The notes beneath the pieces were generated by a model. That model did not search any database and was not told where the DNA came from. It saw nothing but the letters and a program-made list of their open reading frames with translations. From NCBI GenBank assembly GCA_030323885.1, contig CM059186.1:26268271-26332270 (forward strand): DNA of 64,000 nucleotides. Direction: 5' to 3'. The translations under genes were made by a program, and so were the position numbers. Within the stretch, counting starts at the first letter, position 1; each line of letters starts with the position of its first letter. Below are positions 33,240 to 44,864 of this stretch, piece after piece. The DNA comes from Branchipolynoe longqiensis (lineage: Eukaryota > Annelida > Polychaeta > Phyllodocida > Polynoidae).

Positions 33240-33575
33240 TGTCGCAGTTTAAAAGGGTACCCGGTTTAAAACAGGGCTTTTCAAATGCGCATGCACATGC
33301 ATTTCTGCCTGATTGAGATTGTACCCATGTTTAATAACTTGTTTAATAACTTGTTAGTGCAGAGGATGATATATACTATCAAGCATAAAATAGTCACTAC
33401 AATGATTCCTGAACGAATCTTTGGTTATCTCACCATACATTTCCAGAGAACTCCTCCATAGACAGAAGCAAGCCAAAAATTCAGAGAAGATTTCAGGCTT
33501 GGCATTCGACTTTGATGCATGCACATTGTGAAAAGCCCTGTTTTAAACCGGGTACCTTTTAAAACTGCGACACTG
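33240..33575. mobile_element. Fold-back element with ~60-bp inverted arms
   Basis: GTCGCAGTTTAAAAGGGTAC, CCGGTTTAAAACAGGGCTTT and GCATGCACATGCAT (33239-33301) recur inverted at 33513-33575. The ~210-bp loop has no ORF. Unclear whether it is a MITE or a local inversion duplication. Confidence 0.7.
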
Positions 33576-33739
33576 CCTCTCTCGTGAAGAGGGCTCCGCC
33601 TGCTCGGTTCAACCGCCGCCGCTGCCATGCGAACCTTTGTGTTGAGGTTTATTTATTCTGTGAGATGGATTGCATAGCTTTTGAAAGGCATTGCCCTTTT
33701 CACCATAACCGAAGGCAATTGTACAACGATGCTAAGTAG

Positions 33740-33925
33740 TCTCCCCCCCCCCCCCCTCCCACCACACACACACCTCCCTGACTACCGACACCCTAGTCCC
33801 AAAGTCCCCCCACCCCTTGTTCACTACAGTCCAAGGTCCCCCATCCCCACCCACACCCCCACCCGTTCCTCACTACAGTCCAAGATCATCCACCCATACC
33901 CGCACCCCACCACTCCCTCTCTCAC
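33740..33925 (+). repeat. C-rich low-complexity tract
   Basis: CCCCCC runs and CACTACAGTCCAAG recurring at ~60-bp spacing. Confidence 0.7.
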
Positions 33926-33937
33926 TGATACCACCGA

Positions 33938-34262
33938 ACGCGGTGGCCGATTCGCCAGAGCGAAGGTCTCCCGTGCGGGAGATCGGGAGTTCGATTCCCG
34001 GTCGAGTCAAACCAGTGACTTACAAAATTGATACTGGTCACTACCTAGCTTGGAGCTCGGTATTAATAGGATAGGGCAACAACTGGTTAGCTCAGTGTCA
34101 GGATAATATGACTGAGTGGGATATCAGGTCATGGTGCTGGTAGCCAGGTCTCCAGGTGGACTATAAATTTGCCATGAGTGCGCACTGTCACGAGTCGGTG
34201 CCTGTCCTAATATGACCTTAGATGTTGCCATCACATAAAATTCCCAACAACCAGCCAACCAA
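33938..34262 (+). mobile_element. SINE-A, best-preserved full-length copy
   Basis: The head reads CGCGGTGGCCGATTCGCCAG, CTCCCGTGCGGGAGATCGGG, then B-box AGTTCGATTCCC, giving recognisable D, anticodon and T arms. Body and 3' core are intact to CCCAACAACCAGCCAACC. Useful as the reference copy. Confidence 0.9.
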
Positions 34263-34289
34263 TCTTCATAGACACCATGGTCACTAGTT

Positions 34290-34730
34290 CGCCCATTACC
34301 ACCCACACCCCTTCCACAGGCAATTATTTTAACCACAAAATGGTATGTCCCCCATTGCACAAGCCATCGACCCGCCACCCCCACCCCCACCACCACCATA
34401 CCCCCGCCCTCACCAACACAACAGTTCCCAGGCTTTCCAGCCCCCAGCCTCTAGTCCCCAGCCCCCAGCCCCCCAGACCCCAGCCCCCAGCCCCCAGCCC
34501 CAACACCCCAGCCCCCAGCCCCAACACCCCAGCCCCCAGCCCCCAGCCCCCATCCCCCATCCATCAGTCCCCACACCCCAGCCCCCAGCCCCCACACTCC
34601 ACCCCCCAGCCCCCGGCCGCCAGCCCCCACCCTCTGCCTCACCGACACCCAACTCCAATCTCCCAACCTCACCCCCACCCCAACCCCCACCCCCTCCTCA
34701 CGCACGCAGACTATCTTCTCCTCCTTCCAG
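34290..34730 (+). repeat. C-rich block of CCCCAGCC units
   Basis: CCCAGCCCCCAGCCCC array with G almost only in AGC. Frames on both strands over it are composition artefacts. Confidence 0.9.
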
Positions 34731-34835
34731 TCCACTTGAACGCGGAGTCTCAAACATTCAAAATAATTTTTCCCGGGAAGGGGATTATTGTTCTTTTGCC
34801 TGTGTATTTGGTGGCGGTGGTTTGTTTGCTTGTGT

Positions 34836-35180
34836 GTTGTTTTACGTCCTAGCAGCATCTAAGGTCATATCAGTACGTGTACTGACTTGTGATAGTGTGC
34901 ACTCATAGTGACTTCATAGTGCTGCCCCACTGGGAGACCAGGCCACCAGCACCATGACCTTATATCCCACTCAGTCACATTATCCTGACACTGAGCCAAC
35001 CAGTCCTTGCCCTATCCTAATAATCCCGAGCACCTGGCTAGGAGGCAACAAGTATACATTTTTAAGTCATTGGTTTGACTCGACCAGGGTTCAAACCCAC
35101 AAACTCATGGGTTCGGATCACCCGATCTCTCAAAACAGGAGACGGACGCTCAACTCGTTCGGCCATCCTGTCCGGTGGTG
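34836..35180 (-). mobile_element. SINE-A, full-length copy, reverse, head variant
   Basis: 3' core GTTTTACGTCCTAGCAGCAT through body. The head has a longer insert (AACTCATGGGTTCGGATCAC) as in 565-918 and 38783-39060, so this head variant recurs. Ends TCGGCCATCCTGTCCGG. Confidence 0.85.
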
Positions 35181-35277
35181 GCGGTGGTGAGTGCTGGGGT
35201 GAGAGGGGTGTGTCGCTCCATTTCGGCAAGAACACCTTGTCGATGATACTTAAAGAAATTCAATATATTTAATTGAT

Positions 35278-35345
35278 TTATTGGGGTTTTATGCCCTCGC
35301 AACATATAGGGTAATATGAAGAATTAGCACCAATTATGCATGGTG
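35278..35345 (-). mobile_element. SINE-A 3' core fragment
   Basis: GGGGTTTTATGCCCTCGCAA then ACATATAGGGTAATATGAAG; same variant as the core inside MITE H1 (1425-1465). Confidence 0.5.
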
Positions 35346-35639
35346 TGACAGCAGTCATTGTTGGTGTCATACCGGTGTCTAGATACCTATATATATATCA
35401 TTCATATCCATACTTGTTGTAGACTATTCAAATCTCTGCATCTAATTTATTGCACACGTCTTATAAGATGTATTGAGACAGGAGCGCCTTCTGAAGGCCC
35501 GATGACCCTTGTGCCATATGAAGTGACTAAAACATAACTTTCTGCATGCACAACAACCAGTGGATGGAATGCCCTTACCAGACATGTAGGCATTACAATA
35601 GCTGTTGTACGTATGTGGAGTGTATATGCTGTTCATTAT

Positions 35640-36290
35640 CCAATATTTTATTTTATAATCCAATTTGTTTTCGCATTACCCAATATGCCATTCATTATCC
35701 AATCTGTTGTTCACTATCATTCATTATTCAACATCCTGTTCTATTATCCAATATTCTGTTTATTATCCAATGTTCTGCTTATTATCCAATATTCTGTTTA
35801 TTATCCAATGTTCTGTTTATTATCCAATGTTCTGTTTATTATCCAATATTCTGTTTATTATCCAATATTCTGTTTATTATCCAACATTCTGTTTATTATC
35901 CAATATTCTGTTTATTATCCAATATTATGTTTTATTATCAAATATTCTTCTCATTATCCAATATTATACCCACTATCCAATATTATTATCATTATCTAAT
36001 ATTCTGTTCATTATCCAATATTCTGCTTTGTTATCAAAAATTTTGTTCATTATCAAATATTATGCGCATTTTCTAATATTCTCCACATTATCCAATATCC
36101 TCCATGTTATCCAATATTCTCTGCATTATCCAATATTCACAGCATTATCCAATATTCACAGCATTATCCAATATCCTCCACAGTATCCAATATCCACCAC
36201 ATTATCCAAAATTTTCCACATTATCCAATATCCTCCGCATTATCCAATATCCTGTGTATTATCCAATATCCTCCGCATTATCCAATAACA
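35640..36290 (+). repeat. 19-bp minisatellite
   Basis: Unit TTATCCAATATTCTGTTTA, about 33 copies, diverging to the right (CATTATCCAATATCCTCCG). The 19-bp period gives a 19-residue repeat in all three forward frames. Not a protein. Confidence 0.95.
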
Positions 36291-36636
36291 AGAAGGGTGC
36301 TCACGACTTTTGTTGAGTGGCTCGCTCAACTCAAAGAATCACCTCATGTGAGACAGTCTTAGTCAACCTTTGCTCCTGTGCCATATCATATTACCTGGAA
36401 TACGTTCCAATGTCTCAATGTAGGACTGTATGCTATCACGGTCTACCATGTAGGAATGTGTATGATGTTAGGGCAGCGTGTGTCTTTATGTGTAATTAAT
36501 TATAGCCTTCTTTTTGTGTGTGTGGGGGGGGGGGGGGGCACAAAAAAACCAACTTGATTGCTTTGAACAAGTCTTGTTTCGCTGGTGAGGCCGTGGGTTC
36601 CCATCGAAGTTCCTGAACACAGTAGTGAATATGGAA

Positions 36637-36920
36637 CGACCGGGCGCGATGGCCTAATCGGTAGAGCGCGGTCCTAGCTTGCTGAAGGTCGGGAGTTCGG
36701 TTCCCACTCGGAAAATCAGGCTCCCAGCAGCATGACCTGATATCCTGCTCACTCACATTATCCTGACACTAAGCTAGCAGGTCCTTGCCCTATCCTAGTA
36801 ATGCCTAGCGCCAGGCTAGGAAGCGACGTGCATCAAGTCATTAGTTTGACTCGACCGGGAATCGATCTACCGATGTCACGTACGGGAGGCTTGCGCTGTA
36901 CCGCTTCGGCCATGGCGTCA
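36637..36920. mobile_element. Head-to-head SINE-A dimer
   Basis: A forward tRNA head (GGGCGCGATGGCCTAATCGG through GAGTTCGGTTCCC, 36640-36702) is joined at about 36712 to a reverse SINE body and head (36713-36920, ending GCTTCGGCCATGGCGTCAGG). The 3' core is absent from both. Confidence 0.8.
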
Positions 36921-37038
36921 GGTGGGTGGCGTAAAGAGTATGTGTAGGGGGAGGGGGTTTTTACTTCTAGGGATGACTCACAGTAATCAGATTGGGTTAA
37001 TCAGGAGTGAGTGTTGCGTTAGCATTGGTTGTGAGTAA

Positions 37039-37447
37039 GAGGTGTTCAGAGTATTCAGAATTCCATTGATCCCTCAGGAATGACTGAAGCTGTGACCCAG
37101 TATGCCTGGTCACAGCTTTAGTGTACACACCGGACGTTGGGGTTGGCGACCATCCCAATCCTGGCCTTCACCATAGGCCCTATTCTTTAAACTCACTATT
37201 CACCGATAACCACATACAATCAGATGATCGATTTCCGTTAGGCTCATTTTGCCATATGTTTGCTTCTCTAATGTAGATTTCAGTAAAATTGTCCTAGCAA
37301 ATATTTTACATTTGATAAAATACCACTTTTTGTATGTGTATTCACCACCTCCCGTACCTCGCGCTGTATAAGCTGAAGCTGCGACCTGGCGTGCAGGGTC
37401 GCAGCTTCAGTCCTTTCTGAGGGACCAGCGGAACTCGGAACACCTTA
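37039..37447. mobile_element. Fold-back element whose arms contain their own hairpins
   Basis: The arms, ~90 bp each, are inverted relative to each other (AAGGTGTTC, GATCCCTCAGGAATGACTGA at left; complements at right). Each arm itself holds a stem (CTGAAGCTGCGACC with GGTCGCAGCTTCAG). The centre (37140-37350) has no recognised content. Confidence 0.75.
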
Positions 37448-37789
37448 TCCATACATGGTTGTTAGGTATTGTGCTTTGCAGGAACAGATAACTAAAGATA
37501 GGGCATATAATAAGTATTACGTATGCTATAAACAGGTATATACAGAATGATTAGAGACCAGTATGGTGATATGACTCAGTGGTAAATACCCCAACTCCTT
37601 TATTTTAAAAAAAACTTCCGAGTGAGTGGCGTGTGAAAGCCCCTAACATGGTGGGGGGAGGAGTGAAGCATGCCGGTACCCCCCCCCCCCGCCCCCACAG
37701 GGGGGGGGGGGGGGAGGTAGGAGCAGGACACTACAGAGATTACTACACGTGATAATAGTCTTATCACTATCCATATATATATGAAGTGG

Positions 37790-38660
37790 GCAAGACTATA
37801 ATCGAGTTGTGGCCGGTGCGGGCTTGGGTCGAACAACCCGCATATGGAAATGCGGGCTGCTCGCCAAGACAAACCCGCATTGGGCATCAAATGCGGGGAA
37901 GGGTTTGCTGCTGTAACTCGTTGCGAGGCGACGCGCTGCGGCGTCCCGTGCTACTCTCCTAGTAAAATAGAAGGTTCAAGCCATCGGGTCTTTAGTTGGC
38001 ACTCTGATGTTTTAGACGATAATCTGGCTTTAAATACAGTAATTGGAAGTATCTTGACTATAAAGGAAATGGAGGGGAAGTATTTATTCATACAATTGAC
38101 ATTGGAAGAGATTAGATGGTGTTGGTAGGAATAGTAAGTAATAAAGTCATGAGCTCTTAAAATGTGATTGAGATGTTCCTTGCATTCCTTACCCTTTACG
38201 AACAGGTCCCTTATTACACTAACCATCATGGTCAACCCCCCTAACAATGATTCATTATTATATCTATTACTATTGCCCTTTTGCACAGATGATAGAGTAA
38301 CATAGACATTAGAGTAATGCAGAATAACCCTCTCCTCGGGACTAGTAACCACCTTCTTAATATGGACAATAACAATAATAGGTAATATATCGGGTGTTTA
38401 TAAGTGACAGCAGTGGCGGTGTACACCGTTGGCCTTAGCAATGGAAGTATAGGAGTAATGGCAATTAATACACCAGCGATATGCGGGGGTAGAGCCCGTG
38501 AACATGTATTACATAGGCTGTCGGCATTCGGGTGAGATTATATTAACGAATACGTGAAATGGCTATGACGGATGAGAGGGGGAGAGGCGGCAGTGAAGAG
38601 AGACAGCGGCAGTGAGCATCAGGAGCGGGGAATCCATGTGCATATTAATAGAACGATAGA
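37790..38660. other. Region of unrecognised open frames
   Basis: Two overlapping frames, 37844-38128 plus (94 codons) and 38352-37951 minus (133 codons). The minus one includes HLNHILRAHDFITYYSYQHH and looks less repetitive than most in the window. I recognise no domain, start context or splice signal. It could be a transposon remnant. The rest to 38780 is unrecognised. Confidence 0.2.
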
Positions 38661-38782
38661 AGTATAAAGAGAACAGTTAAATATATATATATATTATGAA
38701 TAACATGTGCACAGAGAAGACATGGCTTGGTCCCTGAACTGTCAAACTCCCAATGTAGTATCATACCTTGACAACATCATGT

Positions 38783-39112
38783 GCCACCAGACGGGATGAC
38801 CTAATGAGTTGAGCCTCCGTCTCCAGTTTTTGGAGAACGGGGGATATGTCCCCATGGGTTTGTGGGTTCGAACCCTGGTTGTGTCAAACCAATGACTTAA
38901 AAATTGATACTTGTCACTTGCTAGCCCGGTGTCTATTAGGATAGGGCAAGGACTGGTTGGTTTAGTGTTAGGATAATGTGACTGAGTGGGGTATCAGGTC
39001 ATGGTACTGGCAGCCTTGTGACAGTGGCCTGTGCTCTGTCGATTCGGCCTCTGGGCCCGGTGGAAGAAGAAGAAGAAGAAGAAGAAGAAGAAAAATATGA
39101 GCAGAAGAAAAA
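38783..39112 (+). mobile_element. SINE-A copy fused to a GAA-tailed segment
   Basis: Head GGGATGACCTAATGAGTTGA with the long-insert variant, body to GTATCAGGTCATGGTACTGG, then an unrelated segment and (GAA)n at 39061-39090. The usual 3' core is replaced. Confidence 0.75.
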
Positions 39113-39589
39113 AAACGCGGCTCTATTTAGTAACCATATTGACATGACCATAAATGCTTGTTGATAGGAGACGGAATCTGTTTGAGGTTTGATACACTGA
39201 CAAACGAAATAAGGAATTGGGTTTTTGAGTTTATAATAAAGATGGCGATTGGTATGTGTGAGTGTGTGGGGGGGGGGGGGTATACAGGTTGTGGAGCGAA
39301 GGGATTGACTAACCCCCCAAAAATAGGTGGCGTGGTGGGGGGGGGGGGGGCGAGAGAGGGGGGGGGTGTTAATGGCCAGATAGACTTCAAGGGAGAAAAA
39401 GTGAACGTGATTGATTCGGCTCAGTAGGTTGCCGGTCATGTACACATCGCGGGGTTATAGACGTCCAGAACCGGGGATAGACCCTTATCTTAAGTTTTCT
39501 AACTGTTCACAGTCACTGGGCCCATATATCTTAGCACATTAACGAACAGACGGCTGGCCCAGCTTTTCCACCCACTAAAAACATTCAGA

Positions 39590-39623
39590 CGCACACACAC
39601 ACACACATATATTTATATATATA

Positions 39624-39657
<34 letters not shown>

Positions 39658-39925
39658 GTCTGAATGCTATATCTATTAATATTATATATAATTTATATAA
39701 TATATATTATAAATATTATACATATTATATATATCTTATATTATATTATGTATATTATATATTACATATACAATATATATGATATATAGTATTTTACTTT
39801 ATATATATTATATATATATAATATATATATATACATGATATATATATACTATATAATATATATTATAGTATTCTATATATATATAATATATAATTAATAT
39901 ATATATATATATTATATATAGACTG
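39590..39925 (+). repeat. (CA)n and TA-rich tract
   Basis: (AC)n at 39591-39607 then ~310 bp of TATATAATATA variants. Confidence 0.9.
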
Positions 39926-40330
39926 TCTGGCTCTGCGGGGTGCGGGTGGTCGGGGATGGGCAGGGACGGGTCGGGGTGACGCCGGTCCCGAGGCTGCAGG
40001 GGCGGGAGTCCCGGGGCAGGGGGCCCACTGCCCGCCGATGAGACGGGATCCCGGCGCGTGGCGGGTGTGCATTCCGACGGGCGCCGCAGCGCCTCCCCCC
40101 GGTCCTGTCCCCGCACACCGCCGCCCATGGGTTCCACCCGGAGCGCCGTCTTCAAGGGGATCTCGCAGCCCGGGGCCGCCTCGCCGAGACTTGGAGGGCG
40201 CCCCCGCTGACGGTGACCGCCGATGCTCGGCACAGCCGACGCCGGTTGTAAATCCATCACAGTTCATTCTCGGTTCCACGCTGCTCGGAGCTGCTCGGAG
40301 CTGCTCCACGCTGCTCGGAGCTGCTCGGAG
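39925..40330 (+). other. GC-rich island of unknown nature
   Basis: About 300 bp of CpG-rich sequence between a TA tract and a CTCCT block, with frames open on several strands, ending in a tandem of GAGCTGCTCG words (40285-40333). Not recognised as rRNA or as any protein. Confidence 0.4.
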
Positions 40331-41060
40331 CTACTGCACTGTGCTCTCCTCTCCTTCTCCCTCCTCTCCTTCCATCTCATTTCTTCTCCTTTCTTCTCCT
40401 TTCTCTCTTTTCTCCTCCTCTCCTCGCCCGTATTTACATCTGCTTTCCTCTCCTCTCCTCTCCCCTCCTCTCCTCTCCTCTCCTCCCCTCTCTCCTCCTC
40501 TCCTCTCCCCTACTCCCCTCTCCTCCCCTCTCCTCTCCTCTCCTCTCCTCTCCTCTCCTCTCCCCATCTCCCTCTCCTCTCCTCCCCGCTCCTCTCCCTC
40601 CTCCCCCCTCTCCTTTTCCTCTCCTCTCCTCTCCCTCTCTCACTTTTCTCCTCTCCTCTCCACTGGTCTCCTCTCCTGGGTTCTCCTCTCCTCTCATCTC
40701 CATTCCTCTCCTCTTCTCTAATATCCTCCCTCCTCTTCTCCTTTTCACTCATCTCCTCTCCCCTTTCTGCCCTCCTCTCCTTTCCCCACCTCTCTCCTCA
40801 TTTCCCCTCCCATCCTTACCTCTGCCCTCCTCTGCTTTGCTCTGTCCTTCTCTGCTCTGCTGTCCTTTCCTCTAACCCCCTCCCCTTTCTGCTTTCCACT
40901 CATCTCCTCTGTCCTCCTTAACTCTCATGTTCTCTCCTCACCTCGCTGCTCCTCTCCTCTTTTCTCCACTGTCCTCCTCCCCCCTCCGCTCTCCTCTCCT
41001 CTCCTCTCCTTTCCTCTCCTCTCCTCTTCTCTCCTCTCCTCTCCTCTCTCCACCCCTCCT
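40330..41060 (+). repeat. Polypyrimidine (CTCCTCT)n block
   Basis: About 700 bp of CTCCTCTCCTCTC, interrupted briefly. Frames are artefacts. Confidence 0.95.
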
Positions 41061-41164
41061 TTCTGCACAACCCTGCCGTACTCGTGCAAGTGTTGTTTAG
41101 GGGTTTCTTTCGGGCAAAGCCCTGCAAACAGATCAAGTACCCACCCATCCCCTCAGGTGCCCGG

Positions 41165-41350
41165 TGTAGTAAGTTCAAAACACTACCCCACAAAAACACT
41201 ATGGTAGTGTTTTCAACCTAGGTTCAAAACACTATGGTAGTGTTTTCAACCTAGCTGAAGGTAGGTTCAAAACACTACTTTGGCCACGCTCAAAACACTA
41301 TCCTCAAGTTCAAAACACTACCTTTAAGTTCAAAACACTACAGGGCAGTA
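41165..41350. repeat. Array of AAAACACTA palindromes
   Basis: GTTCAAAACACTA recurs about seven times. AAAACACTATGGTAGTGTTT (twice) is a perfect inverted repeat with short loop. AGGTTCAAAACACTAC words follow. Confidence 0.85.
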
Positions 41351-41384
41351 TGTAGTAAGGTGGGGCAGTAGGGGTTGTTTTTAG

Positions 41385-41440
41385 TGGTTATTGTTTTACA
41401 TCCTAGCAATGTGGAAGGTCATATCAGGATGGGTACTGAC
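41385..41440 (-). mobile_element. SINE-A 3' core fragment
   Basis: TTGTTTTACATCCTAGCAAT then GTGGAAGGTCATATCAGGAT. Confidence 0.65.
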
Positions 41441-41589
41441 TATCCTATAGACCTATTTCATATGACGTCAGCATACATATCTAGGTCAGTGCACGCAGAT
41501 TTTGGCTGCAGGACGACATTGTGTCACACTGCAAACTCAATGGATATGAGCAATATTCATACAGAAAAAGTGAAATATCTCTAAAACAA

Positions 41590-42570
41590 CACCACCTAGA
41601 CACAAACCACTTGGTACACATATAGAAAACATATTCAACGAATAGATTATATTAAATTTATATGGTTACGGTTCTGCATTTCTATTAATTTTGAATAAAA
41701 TAGATGTTTTGCACTGCACGTTCCGGCAAACTCAATGCATTGTCAATGGTCGTGAGCAATCTTCATACAGAAGAAGTTAAATATCTCTAAAACCACACCA
41801 CCTAGACACAAACCGCTTGGAAGACATATAGAAAACATATTCAACAAATAGATTATATTAAATTTATAAGGTTTGGGGTTTGTATTTCCATTAATTTTAA
41901 TAAAATAGATGTTTTGCACTGCGCGTACCGGCAAACTCAATACATTGTCAATGGCCGTGAGCAATCTTCATTCAGAAAAAGTTAAATATTTCTAAAACCA
42001 AACCACCTAGAAACAAACTGATTGGAACACATATAGAAAACATATTCAACGAACAGATTATAGTAAATTTATATGGTTAGGGTTCTGCACTTCTATTAAT
42101 TTTGAATAAAATAAACGTTTTGTACTGCACATACCGGCAAACTCGATGCATTGTCAATGGCCGTGAGCAATCTTGAATTATCTTCACACAGAAAAAGTGA
42201 AATATCTCTAAAACTACACCACCTAGAAACAAACTGACTGGTACACATATAGAAAACATATTCAACGAATAGATTATATTAAATTTATAAGGTTAGGGTT
42301 CTGCATTTCTATTAATTTTGAATAAAATAGACGTTTTGAACTGTGCGTACCGGCAAACTCAATGCATTGTCAATGGCCGTGAGCAAGCTTCATTCAGAAA
42401 AAATGAAATATCTCTAAAACTACGCAACCTAGAAACAGACTGCATGGTACACATATAGAAAACATATTCAATGAATAGATTATATTAAATTTATAAGGTT
42501 AGGCTTCTGCATTTCTATTAATTTTGAATAAAATAAACGTTTTGCACTGCGCATACCAACAAACTCAATG
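41590..42570 (+). repeat. ~213-bp satellite, about 4.5 units
   Basis: The marker ATTAATTTTGAATAAAATAG recurs near 41684, 41888, 42092, 42308 and 42516. Units share CAAACTCAATGCATTGTCAA, AAATATCTCTAAAAC and ATAGAAAACATATTCAACGA. Unit length varies from 204 to 216 bp. Confidence 0.9.
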
Positions 42571-42634
42571 GCAGTGTGCCTTCGTTCTGCAGCCAAGCTG
42601 CGCGCGCATACACGATGTTAGTAAACATTGAAAT

Positions 42635-42768
42635 AGGTCTATTAATGCCAAACGCCATGCTAGGAAAGCGACAAGTATCAATTTTAAAGTCATTGGTTTT
42701 ACTCGACAGCGAACCGAACTCCCGACCTTCCACATGCGATGCCCGTTCTGTACCGTTTAAACCACCAC
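42635..42768 (-). mobile_element. SINE-A head-side half
   Basis: TATTAATGCCAAACGCCATG to TACCGTTTAAACCACCACGC. It runs directly into the 39-bp minisatellite. Confidence 0.75.
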
Positions 42769-43660
42769 GCAGCACTATCACTGTATACTAATATGTTGTT
42801 GAATGCCGCAGCACTATCAGCATGTACTAATAGGTTGCTAAATATTGCAGCACTATCAGTGTATACTAGTACATTGTTAAACGCTGCAGCACTATCAGCA
42901 TATACTAATACATTGTTATATGCCGCAGCACTATCAGGGTATACTAATACATTGTTAAATGCCACAGCACTATCAGTGTATACTAATATGTTGTTAAATG
43001 CTGCAGCACTATCAGGGTATACTAATACATTGTTAAACGCCACAGCACTATCAGTATATACTAATACGTTGTTAAATGACACAACACTATTGATACTATC
43101 AGCATATACTAATACGTTATTAAACGCTTCAGCACTATCAGGGTATACTGATACATTGTTAAGCGCTGCAGCCCTGTCAGTGTATACTAATAATATTAGT
43201 AATATTCTACACTATCAGTGTATAGTAATACATTGCTGAACACAGCAGCACTATCAGTGTATACTAATATCTTGTTAAACGCCGCAGCACTATCAGTTTA
43301 TACTAATACATGGCGCACACGCCGCAGCATTATCAGCATATCAGCGGGTCGAGTTATGTCCAGGTACGGTGACACACGTCAAAGTTTTGGACATACTCAA
43401 AACTTTCGATGTAGCTCGATGTAAAGGCCATTACATTGGGTTCTGTCGAGATACGTTTGTCACGGTGCTGCGGTGCACACACCGCAGCACCATCAGCGTA
43501 TACTAATACGTGGCGCACACGCCGCAGCACTATCAGTGTATACAAATACATGGCGCACACGCCGCAGTGCTATCAGCATATACTAGTGGTGCACATGCTG
43601 CAGCACCATCAGCGTATACTATGTGGTGCACACACCGCAGCACCACCAGCGTATACTAAT
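42769..43660 (+). repeat. 39-bp minisatellite
   Basis: Unit GCAGCACTATCAGTGTATAC plus TAATACATTGTTAAATGCC, regular to about 43310, then degenerate with GCACACGCCGCAGCAC insertions. Open frames with a 13-residue repeat exist on both strands by arithmetic. Confidence 0.95.
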
Positions 43661-43726
43661 TTTTTTTTATTATATTTTTATTTTTTTTATTTTTTAAATG
43701 TAATGTATTTTATAATTAATATTTAA

Positions 43727-43727
<1 letters not shown>

Positions 43728-43794
<67 letters not shown>

Positions 43795-43800
43795 GGGGGT
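43728..43800 (+). repeat. Poly-G run beside the assembly gap
   Basis: 66 consecutive G, then GGGTGGGGGTGGGG. Probably where assembly failed. Confidence 0.9.
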
Positions 43801-43969
43801 GGGGTGGTAGGTTTAATATGTTGTGGGTTGATTGGGTTTGGTTGTGTGGGGAGGGTGGGGGGTTTGATGGTGAAGTAATATGTCCCTATAACATGAGTAA
43901 TGTCAATAATATACATCTCCAGTACAAAGATCATTAATATGTCTCCTCAACATTAATAATGTCAATGAA

Positions 43970-44467
43970 NNNNNNNNNNNNNNNNNNNNNNNNNNNNNNN
44001 NNNNNNNNNNNNNNNNNNNNNNNNNNNNNNNNNNNNNNNNNNNNNNNNNNNNNNNNNNNNNNNNNNNNNNNNNNNNNNNNNNNNNNNNNNNNNNNNNNNN
44101 NNNNNNNNNNNNNNNNNNNNNNNNNNNNNNNNNNNNNNNNNNNNNNNNNNNNNNNNNNNNNNNNNNNNNNNNNNNNNNNNNNNNNNNNNNNNNNNNNNNN
44201 NNNNNNNNNNNNNNNNNNNNNNNNNNNNNNNNNNNNNNNNNNNNNNNNNNNNNNNNNNNNNNNNNNNNNNNNNNNNNNNNNNNNNNNNNNNNNNNNNNNN
44301 NNNNNNNNNNNNNNNNNNNNNNNNNNNNNNNNNNNNNNNNNNNNNNNNNNNNNNNNNNNNNNNNNNNNNNNNNNNNNNNNNNNNNNNNNNNNNNNNNNNN
44401 NNNNNNNNNNNNNNNNNNNNNNNNNNNNNNNNNNNNNNNNNNNNNNNNNNNNNNNNNNNNNNNNNNN
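43970..44467. other. Assembly gap (498 N)
   Basis: Only N. True length unknown. Confidence 1.
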
Positions 44468-44479
44468 GGGGTGCGGGAT

Positions 44480-44830
44480 GCGGGTGGAGAATACTTTAGT
44501 GGCGGTTGATGCAACATGTCAAACCGTCAATGCTTAATCCGGTGGTGTCTCGGAGAACTTGTCGGGGGTAATGGGGGTGGGGATGGTGGGGTGGGGGGTG
44601 GGGGGGTACGAAGATGTGGCGCTGCTATCCCCGGGGCAGGGGCCGAAGTGGACTCAGGCCGGGGCCGGGTCGGGCCTGGGGCCGGGCCGCTGCCGGGGCA
44701 TGGTTGGGGCAGACTCGGGGCCTGGGTAGGGACGGGCCCGTGGTCGGGACAGAGCCGGGGGAAGGGCGCCACACGCCGGCCGGGCGGAAGGGGGCTCCCC
44801 CATCCCTCCCGTCACTGTTTTCATTGGTGA
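44480..44830 (+). other. GC-rich patch after the gap
   Basis: GGGCCGGG and CGGGGCC words, CpG-rich, no recognised gene. Similar in character to 39925-40260 but no shared sequence was noted. Confidence 0.4.
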
Positions 44831-44864
44831 ACCATTAACACGCGGGCGACAAGTGCTCAAACAG

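Noticed and set aside
39925..40260. Ribosomal RNA fragment
   Set aside because: GC-rich, but I could not match any conserved rRNA core segment to it.
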